Shown here piece by piece: positions 1 to 8,244 of a stretch of 34,993 bases of DNA. How positions within the stretch are numbered: the first letter of the stretch is position 1; every line of letters begins with the position of its first letter. A program made the position numbers and the translations under genes. The DNA comes from Candidatus Aminicenantota bacterium (lineage in GTDB: Bacteria; Acidobacteriota; Aminicenantia; Aminicenantales; Aminicenantaceae): positions 3,806,653 through 3,841,645 of the forward strand of contig CP070750.1 in assembly GCA_020348385.1 (NCBI GenBank). Direction: 5' to 3'. The notes under the pieces were generated by a model. The model was not told the DNA's origin. It was given only the letters and a program-made list of their open reading frames with translations, and made no database searches.

Positions 1-33
1 AATTATTTTGACTAAATGATTTCTTTTCAAGAA

Positions 34-60
34 GTTAAGTCGGTCTGACCCCAAAAAATA
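34..60. repeat. Short recurrent-type motif, GGGGTCAGACC on the - strand
   Basis: The - strand reads TTTTTTGGGGTCAGACCG, with the 9-bp odd palindrome GGTCTGACC at 42-50. From general knowledge, such strings are scattered through many bacterial genomes, often as the ends of REP-like elements mobilised by Y1 (RAYT) transposases. No transposase is in the window, so this is at most a remnant. Confidence 0.3.
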
Positions 61-70
61 AAAAAAATAC

Positions 71-99
71 TTGACATATTGATAACTTAACACTATATT
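71..99 (+). promoter_or_regulatory. Sigma70-type promoter of the PadR operon
   Basis: The -35 hexamer TTGACA (71-76) and the -10 hexamer TATATT (94-99) are separated by exactly 17 nt, which is a near-consensus housekeeping promoter. It faces the PadR gene and leaves an AT-rich leader of roughly 90 nt. The partial dyad CTTAA (86-90) / TTAAG (98-102), with TTAAG repeated at 104-108, overlaps the -10 and is a plausible autoregulatory PadR site. The operator role is inference. Confidence 0.7.
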
Positions 100-194
100 A
101 AGGTTAAGAGTATTAAAAAATGAGTAATATGTATAAATTGATAATAACATTTAAAAACGATGAGATTTACCCAAACGATCGGAGGAGGTGAATT

Positions 195-563
195 TTGGTC
201 GATACAACAGATGCCAACAAAAAATTTCAAAAGGAATTAAATTCAGGTACGGCTGCTCTGGTACTCCTCAGTATCCTCGCCCACGCGGACGAGCCGATGT
301 ATGGGTACCGGATCGCCAAGCTTATGGAAGCGGCCGATGAAAGCGCCCCGATGATGAAACAGGGGGCGCTTTATCCCGTATTGCGTTCCCTCGAGAGCAA
401 CGGCCTGTTGGAAAGCTATGTCGATCCCTCCATCTCGGGACCTCCCCGACGCTACTACAGGATCACAGATTCTGGTCTCGAGACATTGAAAAGCTGGGTC
501 GTGATCTGGGATCAAACCAAAACATTTGTGGACGACATCTTAAAAGGAAATAACGATGTGTAA
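195..563 (+). CDS. PadR-family transcriptional regulator
   Basis: This 122-residue protein is the right length for a short PadR regulator, a cytoplasmic winged-helix DNA-binding dimer. Residues about 17-100 carry the family pattern: a first helix (TAALVLLSILAHADEPMYGY), then GALYPVLRSLESNGLLES and the wing GPPRRYYRITDSG, ending in a short dimerisation helix. The start is TTG, chosen because GGAGGAGG at 181-188 lies 6 nt upstream. The 3' end overlaps the next gene by 8 nt, so translation is probably coupled. PadR genes next to HAAS-domain membrane proteins and ATPase-less FtsX-type permeases are a known arrangement, and the regulator probably represses its own operon through the dyad at the -10. 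The inducer is unknown. Confidence 0.93.
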   Translation: MVDTTDANKKFQKELNSGTAALVLLSILAHADEPMYGYRIAKLMEAADESAPMMKQGALYPVLRSLESNGLLESYVDPSISGPPRRYYRITDSGLETLKSWVVIWDQTKTFVDDILKGNNDV

Positions 564-1446
564 AGATGTCCAAGATTATTTGGCCAAACTTAAAAAAGAA
601 CTGAGCGGAAGCGCTGATCCTGCCCTCGTCCAGGATGCCCTTTCCGATGCTGAAACCCATCTCCGGACTGCACTGGAGGAGGAACTGTCGAATAATCCTG
701 GCATGTCCGAAAATGAAATCCTCGCTCCCCTCGTCGTAAAATATGGTACCCCCTCCGAGGTTGCCGCTGCCTATCTGGCCATAGAACCTCATATTTCACC
801 TGCCCTGTCACATATCCCCCGCCCAGATACGCGATCATTTTTAGGGAAATTTTTCGGCGTGCTGGCTGAATCCAGAGCCTGGGGCGCCTTTTTCTATATG
901 CTTCTAGCTTTTATCACCGGGATCATTTTTGGTGGCTGGGCACTTCTTGGCGGAATCGTTTCAGCGAGTTCTCTCATTTTCATCATCGGACTTCCCATAT
1001 TCGGGCTGTTTCTCCTTTCGATCCGCGGGATTGCTCTCTTGGAAGGCCGGATCGTGGAAGCTCTCCTCGGCGTCCGTATGCCGAGAAGGCCCATGTTCCT
1101 CAAAAAGGGCCTCAGTTGGTCGGACAGATATATCGCCTTAGTCAAAGATAAATATTCCTGGAGAGCCTTGTTGTACGCAGTGCTTCTCTTCCCCTTGGGG
1201 CTCATTTACTCCACATTTTTTATCCTGTTTTTAGCCTTTTCCCTGAGTTTTATAGCTAGCCCTGTGATGGAATTGTTTTTCCGTATTCCTCTGGACTTGT
1301 TCGGTGATAATGTTTTTACCCCTGTCTGGCTTCTGCCTCTTGTGTGTGCTGCCGGAATCATACTTCTGCCCCTGTCACTTCATTTGGCCAAGCTTGTGGG
1401 GAAAATTCACGGCCAGTTTGCCAAATCCATGCTTGTGAGGAAATAA
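556..1446 (+). CDS. HAAS-domain membrane protein, copy 1
   Basis: The 296-residue protein has an N-terminal helical HAAS-type (DUF1700-like) domain at about residues 1-78 (start MCKDVQDYLAKLKKEL, later KYGTPSEVAAAYLAIE). Several hydrophobic helices follow, near residues 112-160 and 205-280. HAAS domains are cytoplasmic helical modules typically encoded beside PadR regulators and linked to membrane sensing or transport proteins; the exact signal is not known. The ATG sits inside the end of the PadR gene. The next gene, 13 nt downstream, is a paralogue, and both end in nearly the same tail (GKIHGQFAKSMLVRK here, GKIHGKFAKFMLVRK there). The central motif GIALLEGRIVEALLGVRMPR is also shared. Domain assignment is by pattern; function is inferred from context. 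Confidence 0.8.
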   Translation: MCKDVQDYLAKLKKELSGSADPALVQDALSDAETHLRTALEEELSNNPGMSENEILAPLVVKYGTPSEVAAAYLAIEPHISPALSHIPRPDTRSFLGKFFGVLAESRAWGAFFYMLLAFITGIIFGGWALLGGIVSASSLIFIIGLPIFGLFLLSIRGIALLEGRIVEALLGVRMPRRPMFLKKGLSWSDRYIALVKDKYSWRALLYAVLLFPLGLIYSTFFILFLAFSLSFIASPVMELFFRIPLDLFGDNVFTPVWLLPLVCAAGIILLPLSLHLAKLVGKIHGQFAKSMLVRK

Positions 1447-1459
1447 GAAGGATAGGACT

Positions 1460-2353
1460 ATGATAAAAAAAATCGAGGAATATTTAGATCAACTCAAAAA
1501 GGAACTCAGCGGAAGCGATCCTGCCCTTGTCCAGGATGCCCTATCCGATGCTGAGGAACATTTCAGAACGGCCTTAGACGAGGCCCTCGAGAGGCCTCCC
1601 GAATTATCTGAGGCAGACATCCTACAGGCCCAGATCGAGAAATACGGCACCCCACCTGAAATCGCCTCCGCCTACAAAGAGATCGAATCCCGGATAGTGC
1701 CGACTTTTGCCATCACAAAGCCATTGTCCCCTCGGTCTTTCCAGGCAAAGTTTTTTGGTGTTATCAAAGAAGCCCGAAATTGGGGTGCCCTTTTGTACAT
1801 CTTCCTATCTGCTCTGACCTCCCTTTTGTTTTTTATGTGGGTTCTTTTGGGCGGAACTTTTTCTTTATTCTCCCTTGTCCTGATCATCGGGATACCTGTG
1901 ACCGGGTTTTTTCTTCTTTCGCTCCGCGGGATAGCTCTCTTGGAAGGCCTGATCGTCGAAGCCCTCCTCGGCGTCCGCATGCCACGAAAACCGATCTTTA
2001 TCCGCAAAGGCCTTAACTGGAGGCAAAAATACAAGGCCTTGGCCACAGAATCTTACACTTGGAAAGCCTTTGCCTACCTGATCGTGCATTTTCCCCTTGC
2101 ATGGCTCCATTTTATGATCATGTTCGTGATGATCGGTTTTTCCATCAAAAGTGTCTTTTATCCTGTATGGTATTGGGGCTTGGGCCGTTCCTTGATCAAT
2201 ATCGGCCAACCCTTCTATCCGCCAGCTTGGTCTTATCCCATGGTCGTTTTGGCAGGAGTATTGCTGTTTTTTGCCGCCTTACACCTTGCCGGCCTTATGG
2301 GAAAAATCCATGGCAAATTCGCCAAATTTATGCTGGTGAGAAAACAGGTGTAA
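1460..2353 (+). CDS. HAAS-domain membrane protein, copy 2
   Basis: The 297-residue paralogue of the preceding gene aligns end to end with it by eye. The N-terminal HAAS-type domain spans about residues 1-77 (LKKELSGSDPALVQDALSDA is almost identical to copy 1). The membrane part has helices near residues 113-160 and 205-285. The region between the last two helices differs most, and this copy has a longer aromatic-rich loop (about residues 235-255). The gene starts 13 nt after copy 1 and ends 25 nt before the permease, so it belongs to the same operon. Two divergent copies may form a heteromeric partner for the permease or separate sensor inputs. That is inference. Confidence 0.8.
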   Translation: MIKKIEEYLDQLKKELSGSDPALVQDALSDAEEHFRTALDEALERPPELSEADILQAQIEKYGTPPEIASAYKEIESRIVPTFAITKPLSPRSFQAKFFGVIKEARNWGALLYIFLSALTSLLFFMWVLLGGTFSLFSLVLIIGIPVTGFFLLSLRGIALLEGLIVEALLGVRMPRKPIFIRKGLNWRQKYKALATESYTWKAFAYLIVHFPLAWLHFMIMFVMIGFSIKSVFYPVWYWGLGRSLINIGQPFYPPAWSYPMVVLAGVLLFFAALHLAGLMGKIHGKFAKFMLVRKQV

Positions 2354-2378
2354 ATCCGTTTCGTTTAGGAGATCCATC

Positions 2379-4772
2379 ATGTTAAAAAGCTATGTATTTA
2401 TCGCTTTGAGAAATCTGAAAAAACAAAAGGTTTATTCTTTGATCAACATTATCGGAATGGCCGTCGGAATGGCCGGGTTCATTTTGTTCGCCCTGATGGC
2501 GGGTGTGAAACTCCGGGCCGACAAGTTTCATGCAAACGCCGACAGAATCTACAGCGTGGTCCAGGTTTTTCAAACAGAAAACAAAGAGGACCAACACCTC
2601 GCCTTCACACCCGGGCCCATGGCCGAAGCCCTGCGTACTGAATTCCCCGAGATCGCAGACGTGACCAGAGTTTATTCGACGGGAAGGATTACACTCAAAA
2701 GGGGGGAAGATGCTTTCTTCGAACGCAGCATGCTTTTTGTCGATCCCTCATTTCTTTCCGTGTTTTCCTTTAAGATGGCGGCAGGAAATCCAGAAACCGC
2801 ACTTCAGGAACCGTATTCCCTGGTGATGTCCGAAGCGGCCGCTGAGAAATATTTCGGCGATGATGATCCCATAGGCAAAATACTAACCCTTCAGAAGGAC
2901 GTCATCCTAACGGTTACGGGTATTACAAAAAACATCGCCCGGACTTCGTCGATCAAATTCGACTTCCTAGTTTCTCTAGAGACAACCAGAGCCTTCTCCG
3001 GCATCCTGGACGACTGGTCGGTCCATCGCATGGCCACTTTTTTAGTGGCACCCGAAAGGTTCGACCAAACCCTATTTGAGGAAAGGCTTCCGGGCTTTCT
3101 ATCCAAGCACTTCGACGATTCTCTCGATTCCCCGCAGCGGATATACCTGTATCCGTTTCTCGATTTTCGCCTAAAATCGCAACACATCACTTCCCTATTG
3201 GGAAGCAGCAATCCTTCCAGCGTGTACATCATGTTTTCCATTGGTATCTTGCTCTTGTTGGTGGTGAGCATAAATTTTATCAACCTGGCGACTGTGCGCT
3301 CTATGCACCGGACTAAAGAAATCGGATTGCGCAAAGTGATCGGGGCCAGAAGACCGCAGCTAATCATGCAATTTTTAGGAGAATCGACTGTTTTGTCATT
3401 CATTGCCATACCCTTCGCCATTATCCTGTACGAAATCATCCACCCGCTTTTTTATGCCTACATGGGGGATATAATCCTTGTGTCTTTTACTCCGCAGGTT
3501 TCCAACTCCATCTGGAACTATCCTTTTCTTCTGAAGTATCTCCTGGTGGCCGCCATCCTCACCGGTATTTTTTCCGGGCTGTACCCTGCCTTTTTTCTTT
3601 CCAGTTTTCAACCTCTCCATGTATTGAAGGAAAATTTCAAACCGGGGAAAAAAAAGAAAAGGGGGAGCAAGGCCATGATCGTCTTCCAGTTCTCCCTATC
3701 AGTTATTTTTATCGCCTGTGCTGCTCTGTTGAAATACCAGGCCGGTCATCTGTTGGAGGCCGATTTCGGGTACAACCGGGAGAAGGTAGCTTTCGTGCGG
3801 CTGGGTAAGGAATCAGTCGACAAGCTCGAAGTGTTAAAGACCGAAATCGCACGCCATCGAGAGGTCATTCATGTCTCGGCGGCGGGAAATTTGCCGTTGA
3901 TCTGGGATTCTCCGTCACCGGTTCGCCTTCCAGATGCAGCCGAGGATGAATACCTCGCCATGGAAGCCTATGGAGTGGATTATGGTTTTACCGAAACCCT
4001 CCAGCTTCAGATGAAGGAGGGCCGGACTTTTGCAAAAGATTTTGCCGATAAGGCCAGTCTCATCCTCAACGAAACAGCTGTTAAAAAACTCGAATGGGAA
4101 AATCCATTAGGCAAACAGTTGATCGTCGGCGACAGGACTGGTACCGTGATCGGGGTAGCAGAAGATTTCCTATTTGCCGATATCGGGTTCGAAATGCCTC
4201 CTGCTGTGTTGTATTTGGAGCCGGAAAACTTGAGCGTATTGCTGGTGAGGTATTCTTCTGCGGATGGATTTCCCGACCTCCGCAAATACATCAAAGAACA
4301 GTGGATAGGCCTTATGCCGGATCAGCCCTTCGAATGTTTGACCCTGACGGAATATTTCGGGCGGGTTTTCGGGCTTTTGGGCAAACTGACCGGGTTTTTG
4401 AACATGATCGGGATGACGGCTGTTCTTTTTTCCTGCCTAGGTCTTATGGGGTTGGCTACCTATCTGACAGAGAGACGGACCAAGGAAATCGGGATCCGCA
4501 AAGTGCTGGGCGCCTCGTCTTGGAATATCATGTGGAGGATGACTCGGGAATTTCTTCTGCTGGTGACTATCGCGAACGCCATCGCTTTGGGTCTTGTGTA
4601 TTTCGGCTGGAACAAGGCGCTGCAAACCGGATTGCTGTTCATCACCCCCATCAATGCCGGCACCTATATTCTTGCTGTCTCCGTTTCATTGTTCACGGCT
4701 TTTCTTGCCGTCGCTTCCCAGACTTTAAGAGCTTCCTGGGCAAATCCTGCCAATTCCCTCCGCTACGAATAG
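2379..4772 (+). CDS. Duplicated FtsX/MacB-type ABC permease without an adjacent ATPase
   Basis: The 797-residue inner-membrane protein has two permease modules. Module 1 has an N-terminal TM (about 18-40), a MacB-like periplasmic domain (about 45-275) and three TMs (about 280-410). Module 2 has a TM near 430-450, a second periplasmic domain, and three TMs at about 672-785. Each half carries the FtsX-type loop that contacts an ATPase: RTKEIGLRKVIGA at about 311 and RTKEIGIRKVLGA at about 700. ABC permeases of this class use ATP hydrolysis outside the membrane to drive efflux, lipoprotein release or signalling. No LolD/MacB-like ATPase gene lies nearby, as in the acidobacterial duplicated orphan permeases, although the N-terminus looks more like Bacteroidetes-type permeases. 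Substrate unknown. Confidence 0.88.
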   Translation: MLKSYVFIALRNLKKQKVYSLINIIGMAVGMAGFILFALMAGVKLRADKFHANADRIYSVVQVFQTENKEDQHLAFTPGPMAEALRTEFPEIADVTRVYSTGRITLKRGEDAFFERSMLFVDPSFLSVFSFKMAAGNPETALQEPYSLVMSEAAAEKYFGDDDPIGKILTLQKDVILTVTGITKNIARTSSIKFDFLVSLETTRAFSGILDDWSVHRMATFLVAPERFDQTLFEERLPGFLSKHFDDSLDSPQRIYLYPFLDFRLKSQHITSLLGSSNPSSVYIMFSIGILLLLVVSINFINLATVRSMHRTKEIGLRKVIGARRPQLIMQFLGESTVLSFIAIPFAIILYEIIHPLFYAYMGDIILVSFTPQVSNSIWNYPFLLKYLLVAAILTGIFSGLYPAFFLSSFQPLHVLKENFKPGKKKKRGSKAMIVFQFSLSVIFIACAALLKYQAGHLLEADFGYNREKVAFVRLGKESVDKLEVLKTEIARHREVIHVSAAGNLPLIWDSPSPVRLPDAAEDEYLAMEAYGVDYGFTETLQLQMKEGRTFAKDFADKASLILNETAVKKLEWENPLGKQLIVGDRTGTVIGVAEDFLFADIGFEMPPAVLYLEPENLSVLLVRYSSADGFPDLRKYIKEQWIGLMPDQPFECLTLTEYFGRVFGLLGKLTGFLNMIGMTAVLFSCLGLMGLATYLTERRTKEIGIRKVLGASSWNIMWRMTREFLLLVTIANAIALGLVYFGWNKALQTGLLFITPINAGTYILAVSVSLFTAFLAVASQTLRASWANPANSLRYE

Positions 4773-4822
4773 CGCCCGAATCCACCATTGTAATCGACCA
4801 GCCCGATAGAGGAGCGGAAGCG

Positions 4823-4852
4823 TTGACCTTTCTGTTTTGAAAGTGATATTGT
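4823..4852 (+). promoter_or_regulatory. Possible promoter for the M20 peptidase gene
   Basis: TTGACC (4823-4828) and TATTGT (4847-4852) are 18 nt apart. The -10 ends only 16 nt before the chosen ATG, so the leader would be very short and would begin inside the ribosome site. Read-through from the PadR operon is an alternative. Confidence 0.3.
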
Positions 4853-4868
4853 CGGGGTGGAGGAAACC

Positions 4869-6329
4869 ATGCACAAGATAATAAGATTAGCGGTTGTTAT
4901 GATTATCTGCGGCTTGACAATGATAAACCTTTCTGTCTCTCAAACGATGGATGATCCGGTAAAGAAGGAGGCCCTCAGGACCATCGATCAAAAAGCGCAG
5001 CTCCTTATAGATGTGAGCGATAAAATCTGGGAATATGCCGAAATCGCCCTGATGGAATACCAGTCATCCGAACTTCTTGAGGAAGTTTTGGAAAAAGAGG
5101 GATTTCGCGTGGAAAAGGATGTGGCAGACCTGCCCACCGCTTTTGTCGCCACATTCGGCTCCGGGAATCCGGTCATCGGTATCCTGGCCGAGTATGACGC
5201 ACTACCCGGGCTTTCCCAGGACAGCACACCGTTCAAGAAAGTCCTCGAGGAAGAGGGAAACGGACAAGGTTGCGGCCACAACCTTTTTGGTGCGGGAAGC
5301 CTTGGCGCAGCACTGGCCCTCAAGCAAGTCATGGAAAAACATGCCATACAGGGGACCCTCAAGCTCTACGGCTGTCCTGCAGAGGAGGACGTCGGGGGAA
5401 AGCTCTACATGGCTAGAGCCGGTCTTTTCGACGATCTGGACGCCTGTTTAGCCTGGCACCCGGACTATGAGACATCTGTCGATGTGGACAGCGGGCAGGC
5501 TGTGGACGATTTGCGTGTCGAATTTTTCGGCAAAACCGCCCATGCCGCCTTCGATCCCTGGATGGGAAACAGCGCCCTGGATGCAGCGGAAACGATGACC
5601 TTCGGAGTCAATCTTCTGCGCGAACACGTCAAGCCTTCTGTCCGCATCCACTATGTGATCACGGATGGGGGGAAAGTTCCCAACATCGTTCCCGAATATG
5701 CCAAAGTCTGGATCTGGGTGAGGGATCTTGACAGGGACGGAGTGAAAGCCGTGGTGGAAAGGGTTGAAAAGATCGTCGAGGGCGCGGCTATTGCAACGGG
5801 CACAACCCATAAGATCCATTACGAAGGCAGCTATCATGAGATGTTGATCAACAGGAAAGGATCGGAAATCATGCAGAAAAACCTGGAGAAAATCGGGCCG
5901 ATTACCTACACCGAAGAGGAAATCCTTTATGCCCAAAAAATTCAGAAAGAAGCGGGGATCGATGAAAAGGGGATGGTTGTGAACATCGAAAAACTGAAGG
6001 AACCCGAAAAATATCCAGAGGGGGGGTCAACCGATGTTGCCGAAGTCAGTTGGATCACTCCGACCATCCATCTCTCGATCACATGCGCGCCACATGGGAT
6101 CCCCTGGCACAGCTGGGCTGTTGTCGCATCGAGCAAACACCCCATCGGCTACAAGGGCATGTTCCTTGCGGCGAAGGTAATGGCTGCAACGGCCCTGGAC
6201 CTCTTGCGCAGTCCGGATGTTTTGGAAGAGATGAAAAAGGAATTTGATGAGAAACGGAAGGGCTACACCTACAAGAGCGGCATTTCGCCCGATCAAAAAC
6301 CTCCTGTTCGGATAAAACGAAAATCGTGA
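4869..6329 (+). CDS. Exported M20-family metallopeptidase, AbgB-like amidohydrolase
   Basis: This 486-residue protein matches the M20D group that includes p-aminobenzoyl-glutamate hydrolase subunit B. Such enzymes use two metal ions to cleave amide bonds of acylated amino acids or small peptides. Visible family motifs are GILAEYDALPG (catalytic Asp region), GCGHNLFGAG (metal His at about 137), GCPAEEDVGGK (Glu-Glu pair: general base and metal ligand), AWHPD, and HGIPWHSW (His at about 409). ATG 4869 is preferred over the in-frame GTG at 4857 because GGTGGAGG (4856-4863) is then correctly spaced. This start also yields a clean signal peptide (MHKIIRLAVVMIICGL...), so the enzyme probably acts outside the cytoplasm, unlike classical AbgB. 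The natural substrate cannot be read from sequence. Confidence 0.88.
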   Translation: MHKIIRLAVVMIICGLTMINLSVSQTMDDPVKKEALRTIDQKAQLLIDVSDKIWEYAEIALMEYQSSELLEEVLEKEGFRVEKDVADLPTAFVATFGSGNPVIGILAEYDALPGLSQDSTPFKKVLEEEGNGQGCGHNLFGAGSLGAALALKQVMEKHAIQGTLKLYGCPAEEDVGGKLYMARAGLFDDLDACLAWHPDYETSVDVDSGQAVDDLRVEFFGKTAHAAFDPWMGNSALDAAETMTFGVNLLREHVKPSVRIHYVITDGGKVPNIVPEYAKVWIWVRDLDRDGVKAVVERVEKIVEGAAIATGTTHKIHYEGSYHEMLINRKGSEIMQKNLEKIGPITYTEEEILYAQKIQKEAGIDEKGMVVNIEKLKEPEKYPEGGSTDVAEVSWITPTIHLSITCAPHGIPWHSWAVVASSKHPIGYKGMFLAAKVMAATALDLLRSPDVLEEMKKEFDEKRKGYTYKSGISPDQKPPVRIKRKS

Positions 6330-6439
6330 AGTCAGCGATACAAAAGCGATTGCATTAAAAAATTACCAATCATACTTCATAATATTTCCTTTTCCTTTTG
6401 GTTAGAATATCGGATAATTATTCGCTACAAGGATCAAAA

Positions 6440-8215
6440 ATGGCAGAAGAAGCCTCTCTCGGTTCACGGCGTGAATTTCAGGTCGAAAATGCCCATGCTT
6501 ACAATGTGAAAGGCCCAGTGAGGTGGATTGTATCGCATCTGCTGCGATACCCTCTTTTTCCCTTAATCATGGGTACTGCGGCGGTGGCCAATAACTTTGT
6601 CTACAGTTACATCCAAATCTTTGTCGGGCAGGCCTTCGATTTGATTTCGACTCCCGGTTTTCTTCTTTCTGCCCTCATGATTCCCGTATTGGGAATTCTG
6701 GCGTGCGCATTGGGACAAGGCACGACCGGAATCGTCCGCAATTTCACCACGGAGTTCCTGGCTCAACGAATCGAGCGCAATTCCAGGGAAGAGCTGTATT
6801 TGAACCTTCTGGGAAAAAGCCAAACCTTCCACGGGCGCCAGCGGATCGGTGATATCATGGCTCGCGCCACCAACGATGTGAGGGCACTCAACTTGATGTT
6901 CAGTCCGGGGTTGAATCTTATCATCGATTCGGTTTTAGCCCTTGTGGTTCCGGTGATCATGATAGGGCTGATCCACCCCCGTCTCCTTTTTGTACCTTTG
7001 GTTTTCACCGTTTTGTTAGCGGTCACGGTGATGGACTACAACCGGCGCTTGAAGCCTGTCAGCATCGCCCAACGGGAACAATTCGGTATCATCAACGCAG
7101 GGTTGGCCGAGGCGGTGGCCGGGATCGAGGTCGTGAAAGCCAATGTCCAGGAGCGCTACGAGTGGAACAAATTCACAAGCAACGCCCGTGTCTTCCGGGA
7201 TTATTTCATCCGCCAGGGCATAATCCAGGCCCGGTATTGGCCCATGTTGATGTTCAGCCTGTGCTGGGGTGCCGGATTTTTTCATGCTTTGATTCTGTGG
7301 CGGCAGGATCTCGTCAGCCTGGGAGAGGTGGTGGCGTTTATGGGTTTATTCGGGACCTTGCGTTTCACCACGTTTATTTCGATTTTTTCCTTCAACCTGG
7401 TCCAATTGGGAATGGCCAGTGCCAGAAGAGTCTTGACGATGATCAAAACCGAAACCGAGCTTGACCAAAATTTGGGAGGCATATCCCGACCCATTAAGGG
7501 AGAGGTGGTTTTCGAAAACGTGAGTTTTGGTTATGGCGGAGCACAAGTGCTAAGGGATGTCAGTTTCCGTGTTCTTCCTGGGGAAACCGTCGCTATCGTG
7601 GGTTTGACAGGCTCCGGGAAGACCTCCTTGACCCGGCTGATCAACCGGATTTATGACACAGGATCAGGCCGAGTGCTGGTGGACGGCGTGGATGTAAGAA
7701 ATTGGAGCCTGGAGAGCCTGCGCTCCCAGATTTCCACGATCGAGCAGGATGTTTTTCTTTTTTCTCGGACACTCCGAGAAAACATCGCTTTCGGACATGC
7801 TGGGGCAGGGCCGAAGGAGGTCGAGCGAGCCGCGAAGGAAGCCCAGGCGCATGAGTTTATCATGACTTTTCCCGAGGGATACGAAACGAAGATCGGGGAG
7901 CGGGGTGTGACGCTTTCAGGCGGACAGCGCCAACGGATCGCCATCGCCCGCGCCTTCCTAACAAATCCGAGGATTCTTATTCTCGACGATTCGACCAGCG
8001 CTATCGACAGCGCCACAGAGGACCAGATCCAGAGAGCCATGCGAAGGATTTCTAGCGATCGAACCACCTTTATCATCACCCACCGTTTGAGTCAGATCCG
8101 CTGGGCCGACCGCATTCTCGTGTTGCGGAAGGGATCGCTGGCGGATCAGGGAAAGCACGAGGAATTGATGTCGCGGTCCCCTGACTACCGGCGGATATTC
8201 GCCAAGTATGAATGA
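6440..8215 (+). CDS. ABC exporter half-transporter with degenerate ATP site (subunit A)
   Basis: This 591-residue half-exporter has a six-TM domain (about 30-330) and a nucleotide-binding domain (about 355-590). Walker A GLTGSGKT starts at about 388, the signature LSGGQ is intact at about 492, and the H-loop is ITHRLS. Walker B reads ILILDD, so the catalytic Glu is replaced by Asp (about 517). In heterodimeric exporters such as TM287/288 and BmrCD, one subunit has exactly this substitution and contributes the non-hydrolysing site. The start is ATG 6440, preceded by AAGGA 6 nt upstream; an in-frame TTG at 6398 lacks a ribosome site. The partner gene starts 29 nt downstream. Likely cargo is a drug, lipid or peptide; it cannot be specified. 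Confidence 0.92.
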   Translation: MAEEASLGSRREFQVENAHAYNVKGPVRWIVSHLLRYPLFPLIMGTAAVANNFVYSYIQIFVGQAFDLISTPGFLLSALMIPVLGILACALGQGTTGIVRNFTTEFLAQRIERNSREELYLNLLGKSQTFHGRQRIGDIMARATNDVRALNLMFSPGLNLIIDSVLALVVPVIMIGLIHPRLLFVPLVFTVLLAVTVMDYNRRLKPVSIAQREQFGIINAGLAEAVAGIEVVKANVQERYEWNKFTSNARVFRDYFIRQGIIQARYWPMLMFSLCWGAGFFHALILWRQDLVSLGEVVAFMGLFGTLRFTTFISIFSFNLVQLGMASARRVLTMIKTETELDQNLGGISRPIKGEVVFENVSFGYGGAQVLRDVSFRVLPGETVAIVGLTGSGKTSLTRLINRIYDTGSGRVLVDGVDVRNWSLESLRSQISTIEQDVFLFSRTLRENIAFGHAGAGPKEVERAAKEAQAHEFIMTFPEGYETKIGERGVTLSGGQRQRIAIARAFLTNPRILILDDSTSAIDSATEDQIQRAMRRISSDRTTFIITHRLSQIRWADRILVLRKGSLADQGKHEELMSRSPDYRRIFAKYE

Positions 8216-8244
8216 AACAAAGAATCACAAAACAGGAGTTATGA

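Noticed and set aside
4094..4840. A 248-codon + strand frame overlapping the end of the permease
   Set aside because: It overlaps the second permease module in another frame and is rich in Arg, Gly and Cys, typical of an out-of-frame reading.
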